Source: Corella eumyota (Eukaryota > Chordata > Ascidiacea > Phlebobranchia > Corellidae). Taken from it: a stretch of DNA of 64,000 nucleotides. Of this stretch, positions 56,501 to 64,000 are shown in pieces (within the stretch, counting starts at the first letter, position 1; each line of letters opens with the position of its first letter). Made by a program: the position numbers and the translations under genes. The DNA lies in NCBI GenBank assembly GCA_963082875.1, contig OY720102.1:10514990-10578989 (forward strand). Direction: 5' to 3'. A model generated the notes under the pieces. The model did no database searches, was not told the origin of the DNA, and saw only the letters and a list, made by a program, of their open reading frames with translations.

Positions 56501-57411
56501 AATCTCAACGACTTGCTTGATAAAGGCAATATCAGGCTATCTAAAAATTTTAAATATGGCCGTTCGTTTACTTTTAAAGTACTCGATAGTTTTGTAGTTT
56601 TTGACAATTATTCGTTAATATCTTCTAAGGCCCACATCACTAAGATGAGGCCAACACTAAACCATGTTTCTATTAAGAATTTCAGTAAACACGACTACGT
56701 AACTGCTTCAACGATGTACCAAAATGACCAGCAATTCTCGTTGGGAGACATAAACAGTTTGGCCGGACAAGTTGCGAGATCATCCATAACGAACGAGAAG
56801 TTTAAACGACTTATGCTAGGGACCGGTAAATTCAACCAAAACATGGACATGGACTATTTGTCTGAAGAGCTTGATGGTTTGATAAGTTCTGGCTTTCTTA
56901 GAGCCATGTCTAAAATTACTAACCCGATATTTAACGTATTTTTCTTTATTAGTTATTGTTTATCCCAATTCTGAGGTTTATTATTTACCTAGTACTTTTC
57001 GAGGTACCTCATTTATTATTGCAGAAACAGGTTAAACAAACCCAATCAAGGTCCGACAATCCAGAACGGAAACCCTGATCAACCACTTAATGGCACAGTT
57101 TAAAGACAAGAAACATAACAAGGGAAGGTTTTGTTACTATATTCTTATAAAAAAATACATTAACATCGTTTTTAATCTTTTCCCAAATTACCAACATTTG
57201 TTAATATTTTATTTCGCTTATAGCTATAGATTTTTAAATAGATTAATCGTAATATATCCTTATATTGTAATACTGTTTCCATTTTTATTAGTAATATGTT
57301 ATATTTAGTTTCTCGTGTAATCTATATCAATATGATGACGACAAACTTATAATTTATTTCGCTGATCCTTGAATTTATTTTACAGTAACCATAATTCTCT
57401 TCTAAACGGGT
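56501..57411 (+). other. Downstream part of the gypsy fossil, unrecognised
   Basis: An ORF at 56513-56974 (MLDKGNIRLSKNFKYGRSFT...) follows the protease-like stretch and could be its continuation or unrelated; no catalytic motif is visible. 57090-57308 is a hydrophobic low-complexity ORF, probably fortuitous. Confidence 0.3.
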
Positions 57412-58469
57412 GGTAGTGTAGGAAAAGCACTTAGCATCGCAATCAATTACGCTGCAAAGGTTTTCCTAGCCTCAAAACAGCTGTGGTACTGGTTCACAAA
57501 AAACGCCAAAAGCACCTGCATTGACAACTGTAATGTAATTTCCGCCGCAAAACTGGGGGGTATCATAAGCAAAAATATTTACAAACTTTACCAACACTAT
57601 CAACCAGAACCAACCCATTATAAGGTACAAAAAAGAATACGTAAGAACCCCTTCTCAGGCAAAATAATAACATTCGTTCTGTGAACCCAAATAACTGTGC
57701 AAACTCGCTGCCATTCTATGCGGTTAAAAGCCGTACAAATTTATTAACAATAAGAGAATTACAAAGAAACAATATTTATATGTATTGGTTGCTTAAAAGG
57801 GTATAAAAACTAAGAAATACCTTTTATTCAGGGACAGATCTAATTACCCATAAGGTAATTAGAATTACCAAATTTATTTCGTCATTATATTGAAATAGTC
57901 AAACATTGTATAGACGCTATGTATTTATATATTATCGCCACAATTTTGGATTTAGGTTATATCCCGATAACATTTCCTGTTGTTGTTTAGTTTTTCTATG
58001 TATGCGTCAGATTTTTGCTGAATATATTTTTTCCTGAATCTTGCGATTATTAATTAATTTAATATAGAATTACCATCCATTTTAATTGACAGTAAAACGT
58101 ACAGCCACGTAATGTAGTTTTGTATTATTAAACCCAGTGTATTATTTATTTTCGCATCGCAGAATAATTTGGTTTGTGTCCATTATGTACCATTTGATTA
58201 ATGTGTCGCTTTACGTGGAAGGAGAAGTTGTGAGTGTGTTATATTTTTAATAATTGTGATTGTGGAGAAAGAAGTTATTTTATATGATAATGATGTTAGT
58301 TTAGAAATGATTTAATGTAATGTTATCGCCCCCTCTTTTGTATATATATTGTTATAAATAAAGTTTAGCCAGAATTCTATTTGAATAAGGTTTTATCTAG
58401 GAATATATTTAAGTATTTTAATACATTGCTGGATCTTTCGGTCACCCTCCTAACCCAATTCCCTACAGG
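57412..58469 (+). repeat. Right arm of the 1.1-kb inverted repeat
   Basis: Pairs with 52949-54075. It contains in order an ORF-end remnant (CGCAATCAATTACGCTGCAAAGG...), a TATA-like GGGTATAAAAACTAAG near 57800, AT-rich sequence and an AATAAAGTTTAGCC polyadenylation-like signal near 58356, ending CCAATTCCCTACAG. This arrangement (TATA box followed by AATAAA) is LTR-like. No clear target duplication flanks the arms. Confidence 0.85.
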
Positions 58470-58599
58470 TGTTACCTAACTTGTATAAAATTTCTTTAAT
58501 GAAGGACTACTTTTAATCAACTTTATAGTAAATTGCATTTTTTTATGTTAGAAATACTATAATATATATTTTTTTTAATATTAATAGTAATATTTTCCA

Positions 58600-58858
58600 T
58601 GTGGAAAGGTCGAATGCGCGTCCTGAACTTAGAGTAACATGAGCAACTCCGACCCAGTCTCGAATTGCCTTTAGCAAATTGGGATATTATAAATTATAAT
58701 TGCCGGGTAACTATGCTGCTGATTATTGCTAGCTCGGCAGGAGTTCATACCGTTTATAGCGCATTACTCAAGGGCGCTGCAGTATGAGAGCAGTGAGGAT
58801 TAAACCCACGACCTAGTGGTGGTGTAGCAAGTGTTCTTACCACTACACCACGCTGCCG
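58600..58858 (-). mobile_element. tRNA-derived SINE
   Basis: Read from 58858 leftwards: GGCAGCGTGGTGTAGTGGTA (A box TGGTGTAGTGG), then TCGTGGGTTTAATCCTCACT (B box GGTTTAATCC), the internal promoter of a tRNA head. A tRNA-unrelated body follows (GCGCTATAAACGG, ATATCCCAATTTGCTAAAGG, CGAGACTGGGTCGGAGTTGC), ending near 58600 in an A/T-rich tail. Length about 260 bp, normal for a SINE. The LINE partner is unknown. Confidence 0.75.
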
Positions 58859-58869
58859 GTACACGTATT

Positions 58870-59880
58870 CAATAAAACCATATTTAATTTTAGGTTTACA
58901 ATTGTTTTAAATCAGATAGATATTTTGAAAATTGACTTTATTTTTGGTATAATGTCCGAAATCAAATTACCTTTTAAAAGTATTTTTCTTTAATTGCAAA
59001 AAAGGGGATTAACATTAATTTGGGATAAGCTAATCAGGCGATTAATATGGAATTACATTAACTTTAATCGTTATGCAAAAACAATTCTAATTCTTTATGC
59101 ATCTGTGAATTAATCATTTCATGATCAATCCTTGGTACGAGTTTATTCGGATTCATCAAGGTCAAGAAATTGCAATACAGCATCTGCTTTATTCATGTGA
59201 GGTTTATGCGTTCAGACCGGTCAAGCAACCCTGAAGCAATTACAGACGGTCCAACAACAAAACAATAAACTGTGCGATTTTATTAATCAACGACCACGTC
59301 GTCATTTGCCGCAGTAAACCGCCTCTAACCAGTTTAAATGATGCATGCAACACGATGTCAACGACCAACAAAAGAAACAAATCTTAACTTTAATTATACT
59401 CGTAAACTCGTACCTATTTTATTGCCCTTCTTCGTAAACATAATTATCTTTATTTTTGGGTATAAAAACCCATTGTTTTTACTGTTAAAAACAGCCTCTT
59501 GCAAACAGACCTTAAGTCAGACGCGTTCGTCTACCCTTATGGTAGACGAACAACACAGTTGTCGTTATAATGTCAGTTGTAATATTGTAACTTAACTTTA
59601 GTAAAATGTAGTCTAATGAATTAGCCTTTCAACGCAGTTTGTTATGTAGCTATTAAGTAAATGCCCGTGTTATATCTTTCGTAGTACGTTAAATATAATA
59701 TTAGAAACAATTAAATTACTTGCGTCGTATTTTTATAACTCAGGCAAAACGCTAAGTTTACTATCTATTATAATGCAAGATTTAACCAACAAACTTAAAG
59801 TAAACTCACAAACAATAGCCCGAATTAAATAACCTCTACACATCATATTATCAGAACGCACCTCGAAATTGAAAAAAAAA
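58870..59880. other. No gene recognised; possible LTR-retroelement remnant
   Basis: Near 59210-59320 one frame reads QATLKQLQTVQQQNNKLCDF then INQRPRRH, which looks coding but has no start and no family match that I can name. It is followed by TATA-like GGGTATAAAAACCC (59457) and a perfect hairpin GTTCGTCTACC-CTTAT-GGTAGACGAAC (about 59525-59551). The combination is suggestive of a retroelement end but unproven. Confidence 0.3.
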
Positions 59881-59881
59881 A

Positions 59882-59922
59882 TCCTACACCGGGAATCGAA
59901 CCCTGGCCGCTTGGATAAAAGC
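59882..59922 (-). pseudogene. tRNA-Glu 3' half (partial tRNA)
   Basis: The minus strand reads ATCCAAGCGGCCAGGGTTCG, then ATTCCCGGTGTAGGA, a tRNA-Glu-like 3' half with the B box GGTTCGATTCC and acceptor strand TGTAGGA, complementary to the TCCTACA start of the tRNA-like gene at 26.2 kb. The 5' half is replaced by unrelated repeats (GCATAAATAGC twice). Confidence 0.65.
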
Positions 59923-60346
59923 ATAAATAGCTGTAAGCATAAATAGCGTACTCTTTCTAAATATGTTGTTAGATTTTGTAAGTCAAATTGCCGAAGAAAA
60001 TTTTTAATTTTAACCGCAACATACTTACGACATCTTTTTCGACAAATAGTGTAACATATTTACAGAAATCTTAAATCTATAAATTTTTTATTTAATTTTT
60101 TAATATTCATATTTTTTGTAAATTAAATTGTCAGTGTGTTTTGCTTATTAAAATTGAAAAAATCACGTACGGAAAACGTTTTCATTTTATCTGTCATGCT
60201 TGGTATCATAGTATATTTTAAATTTACTTACCTCAAATAAAGATTAAAAATCACATTTGTTACCTGTAATTTTGCAGTTTAAATTTTAAAAACGTCATTA
60301 TGGTTGTTAGGAGTATCATCGGTTTAATTTATTTTATAAACAAGAT

Positions 60347-60414
60347 GTGCGCTACTCTGGGACGAACCCAGGATCTCCTGTTTACTAGGCGCTTTACCAT
60401 TAAGCCATACCGCC
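60347..60414 (-). pseudogene. tRNA-Thr pseudogene
   Basis: The minus strand reads CGGTATGGCTTAATGGTAAA, GCGCCTAGTAAACAGG, then AGATCCTGGGTTCG and TCCCAG. It is clearly related to the tRNA-Thr at 2.96 kb, but the anticodon arm has lost about four bases (CCTAGTAAACAGG against CCTGTCTTGTAAACAGG), so no proper loop forms. The acceptor ends also mispair. Confidence 0.8.
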
Positions 60415-60521
60415 GAAAAAAGTCAATATATTAGTTATGTCTTTATAAGTAAATGTATTAAGCAAAATAAATTATTTTATTAATAAACCCTTTTAAAAAA
60501 TTAATTTTTTTTTCCAAATTA

Positions 60522-60735
60522 ATTATGGTTCGAAATCTTAGATTTCGAAACATCTTGTTATTGTCATTATATTTATTATGGTTCGAAATCTTAGATTTCG
60601 AAACATATTGTTATTGTCATTATATTTATTATGGTTCGAAATAACATATTGTTATTGTCCATATATTTATTATTATTATGGTTCGAAATCTTAGATTTCG
60701 AAACATATTGTTATTGTCCGTATATTTATTATTAT
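60522..60735. repeat. Short tandem repeat with a near-perfect palindrome
   Basis: Four units of about 50-57 bp, each holding GGTTCGAAATCTTAGATTTC followed by GAAACATATTGTTATTGTC. The core TTCGAAATCTTAGATTTCGAA is a near-perfect palindrome; the third unit has lost half of it. A further copy is at about 62080-62127. Confidence 0.9.
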
Positions 60736-63700
60736 TTTTATTCTTACTAATCCGAATTTTGAAATCAAATAACTTTTGATTTTGTGTGTTTAAATTTTTA
60801 AAATTTTAATATGTTGTTTATTATCATATTGTGTTTCAATCCTTCTATTTTAATAATTTAAGTATTATTAATTAATAATTAATTGGTGTTTGTTTATTAA
60901 AATTTAGAGATCGTTATTAAGTTTTCAAATTTTGGTCAGTTATACATCATAATATTAATAACTCGAAAATGGATTAAAAATTTAATTTTTGTTTGTTTAT
61001 TATATTTAAATTCTTGTTTGTTTATCAAAAATAAAAGTTTGATATTAGGCATTTAAAATTTAATATAATGTATTTTATAATATTTGTAATTAAAATACAT
61101 GTTTAAAAAATAATTTTTGGTTGTTTATTTTATTTAAATGCTTGTTTATTTATTAAAAATCAAAAATTAATTTTTGGAATTTAAAATTTAGTATAATGTA
61201 TATCCTGATATTAACAACATAAAACTGGGTTGAAAAAATAATTTTGTTTGTATAATATATTTAAATGCTTGTTTGTTTATTAAAAATCAAAGATATGTAA
61301 TTATTATTGTTTTTGTTCTTATTTGACCAAATTTTGAAAGACGATAACTTTTGTTCTTTAAAAGTAAAAGTTCTAAGTTTTTAGTATGTTTGTTATTATC
61401 CCAACGAATCTCAAACCTCCTGATTACGACATTTAAATGTCACTAATTACTAATTAATATATTTTATCATTAAAATTTAAAGATTAAATTTTCTGAAATT
61501 TTAATATGTTGTTGGTATTATTATTTTGTATGTTGCTATTTAAAATGAAGATTTAACTCTAGCTAAATATCGTTTAATCATTATTTTAGTTTTTTTTATA
61601 AAATAACGAATCAGTGTGAGTTTAACGCTTAAATAATTTAAAAGCGTTCTGGTCGCCGTCAAAAATCGTCCTTTTCGCTGTCTATTAAAGTAAAAAATAT
61701 TGGTTAAAAATTTAAGTAAAATGTTAAAGTATAAGTAAAAATTGTGTAAAATTTTTTTTTAATTGTTTTGTTATTATTATATTTTAATACTCGTTTGATT
61801 ACTAAAAAATTAAGATCGGTATTTTGCTTTTAAATTTAGTTTACTTTTCTATTACAATATCAATAAATGCGTGTTCGTTTGTTAAAATTAGGCTTAAATA
61901 TAATTTTCTTTTCTATTACAATATCAATAAATGCGTGTTCGTTTGTTAAAATTAGGTTTAAATATAAAATAGTTCATATTTAAATTTATAATTTAATTAA
62001 TAAACCTACTAAATAAATTATATTTATAAAAAAGAATCAAACGATTTCGAACCATATTTTATTTATCAAATAAATCTAGTTATTATGGTTCGAAATCTTA
62101 GATTTCGAAACATATTGTTATTGTCAATTTTATTATTTTTATTTTTACTTTTTCGAATTTTGAAATGGAATAACTTTTGATCTTGTATATATTAAGTTCT
62201 AAAATTTTAGTATGTTGTTTATAATAATATTGTGTTCCAATCCTCCTATTTTCAAAATTAAAATATTACTAATTACTAGTTGCTTGTTTATTTATTAAAA
62301 TTTAAAGATTGTTATTAATTCTTCAAATCTTGGTCAATTGTATATCATAATATTAGTAACTCAAAAATGATTTAAAATTTTAATTTTTACCACAAATTAC
62401 TAATTAATAGGTGTTTGTTTATTAAAATTTAAAGATTGTTATTAATTTTTCAAATCTTGGTCAATTGTATATTATGATATTAGTAACTCAAAAATGAATT
62501 AAAATTTTAATTTTTATCACTAATCACTAATTAATAGGTGTTTGTTTATTAAAATTTAAAGAGATTGTTATTAATTCTTTAAATCTTGGTTAATTGTATA
62601 TCATAATATTAGTAACTTAAAAATGAATTGAAATTTTAATTTTTACCACTAATTACTAATTAATAGGTGTTTGTTTATTAAAATTTAAAGATTGTTATTA
62701 ATTTTTCAAATCTTGGTCAATTGTATATTATGATATTAGTAATTTAAAAATAAATTAAAATTTTAATTTTTATCACTAATCACTAATTAATAGGTGTTTG
62801 TTTATTAAAATTTGAAGATTATTGTTTATTTTTTTAAATTTTGGTTAATTGTATATCATGATATTGGTAACTCAAAATTGAATTAAAATTTTAATTTTTA
62901 TTACTAATTACCAAGCTATAAGTGTTTGTTTATTAGAATTTAAAAATTGTTATTATTTTTTTCAATCTTGGTCAATCGTATATTATGATATGATTTACAT
63001 AAAAACGAGTTAAAAAACTAACTTATGTATGTTTATCATATTTAAATGCTTGTTAATTCCATAAAAACTAAAGATTGTTGTTTAAGCGCAGAACAAAGAA
63101 AAATTTTTAATTTGTTAGTGTAATAATTAAAAAAAGTACATGTAATATTTGGTTAATTAGTTTAGTTAATATTTTTAATTAGGTAATGTTTGTTTATAAA
63201 TTTATTTACAATAAAGATTAATTTTAAAAATAATCATATAATTTCGAACCATTTTTTATTTATCAAATAAATCTAGTTATTATTATTATTGTTTTTATTC
63301 TTATTTGACCAAATTTTGAAAGACGATAACTTTTGTTCTTTAAAAGTAAAAGTTCTAAGTTTTTAGTATGTTTGTTATTATCCCAACGAATCTCAAACCT
63401 CCTGATTACGACATTTAAATGTCACTAATTACTAATTAATATATTTTATCATTAAAATTTAAAGATTAAATTTTCTGAAATTTTAATATGTTGTTGATAT
63501 TATTATTTTGTATGTTGCTATTTAAAATGAAGATTTAACTCTAGCTAAATATCGTTTAATCATTATTTTAGTTTTTTTATAAAATAACGAATCAGTGTGA
63601 GTTTAACGCTTAAATAATTTAAAAGCGTTCTGGTCGCCGTCAAAAATCGTCCTTTTCGCTGTCTATTAAAGTAAAAAATATTGGTTAAAAATTTAAGTAA

Positions 63701-64000
63701 AATGTTAAAGTATAAGTAAAAATTGTGTAAAATTTTTTTTTAATTGTTTTGTTATTATTATATTTTAATACTCGTTTGATTACTAAAAAATTAAGATCGG
63801 TATTTTGCTTTTAAATTTAGTTTACTTTTCTATTACAATATCAATAAATGCGTGTTCGTTTGTTAAAATTAGGTTTAAATATAATTTTCTTTTCTATTAC
63901 AATATCAATAAATGCGTGTTCGTTTGTTAAAATTAGGTTTAAATATAAAATAGTTCATATTTAAATTTATAATTTAATTAATAAACCTACTAAATAAATT
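60736..64000 (+). repeat. Higher-order AT-rich repeat array, runs off the window
   Basis: 61301-62019 and 63282-64000 are about 99% identical direct repeats exactly 1,981 bp apart (719 bp visible). Each includes the only GC-rich stretch, AAAGCGTTCTGGTCGCCGTC, and a 60-bp doublet ATTACAATATCAATAAATGC. Between them, 62280-62990 is an array of about 127-bp units (starts near 62354, 62481, 62610, 62737, 62864). 60750-61290 resembles 62140-62400. No coding content. The array may be satellite-like or a nested non-autonomous repeat; its right limit is outside the window. Confidence 0.9.

Noticed and set aside
57090-57308. Hydrophobic 72-codon ORF resembling a membrane protein
   Set aside because: Low-complexity AT-rich sequence gives Ile/Leu/Phe/Tyr-rich translations by chance; no start context or homology.

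Overview
The window is AT-rich animal DNA that is almost entirely transposon-derived. The support is: degenerate coding blocks from at least nine transposable-element families, intron-like gaps in several of them, nuclear tRNA genes (one with an intron), two U2 snRNA gene fragments, and long AT-rich repeat arrays. The mix (Polinton, piggyBac, PIF/Harbinger, Merlin, CACTA-like elements with a DUF4806 companion, L1/Tx1-type LINEs, Ty3/gypsy) suits an invertebrate metazoan. I cannot say from sequence alone whether it is a cnidarian, tunicate, arthropod or something else. I found no convincing single-copy host protein gene.

Layout. 0-3 kb: decayed piggyBac transposase (minus strand) between copies of a dispersed AT-rich repeat. 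3.0-3.5 kb: tRNA-Thr(TGT) and intron-containing tRNA-Leu(CAA). 4.5-5.8 kb: small transposon-gene fragments. 7.1-10.8 kb: CACTA-like transposase pseudogene, its DUF4806 companion gene, then a long hairpin. 11.1-11.8 kb: 50-bp tandem repeat and a PIF/Harbinger transposase fragment. 11.9-15.2 kb: a U2 snRNA 5' fragment running into a repeat-rich leader, a double zinc-finger ORF, an SF3-helicase-like fossil and a second zinc-finger ORF. 15.3-16.1 kb: 179-bp triplication. 17.5-21.4 kb: two oppositely oriented pieces of an L1/Tx1-type LINE around a second U2 fragment. 22-26 kb: AT-rich repeat and unrecognised ORFs. 26.2 kb: tRNA-like gene. 26.66-27.68 kb: non-autonomous inverted-repeat element.

The main feature is a Polinton/Maverick at 28,411-42,355. 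It is 13.9 kb long, flanked by a perfect 6-bp target duplication (TAGTAT), and has terminal inverted repeats of about 345 and 307 bp. Its parts on the plus strand are a zinc-finger exon, protein-primed DNA polymerase B, packaging ATPase, a small basic protein, a conserved Polinton protein, integrase with chromodomain, a membrane protein, minor capsid, a pVI-like protein, major capsid and protease. A 289-codon gene of unknown function lies on the minus strand beside the left end. As a whole it is a fossil: several genes look intact, but the polymerase, ATPase, minor capsid and protease are clearly decayed.

42.4-64 kb: AT-rich repeats, a Ty3/gypsy fossil (minus, 44.65-46.96 kb), a Merlin transposase (plus, 47.3-48.2 kb), a possible envelope-like fossil, and a 5.5-kb block bounded by 1.1-kb inverted repeats. 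That block holds a DUF6729-type transposon gene and a gypsy Gag fossil. It is followed by a tRNA-derived SINE, a partial tRNA-Glu, a tRNA-Thr pseudogene and, from 60.5 kb to the end, a higher-order AT-rich repeat array that also occurs near 22 kb and, inverted, near 43.4 kb.
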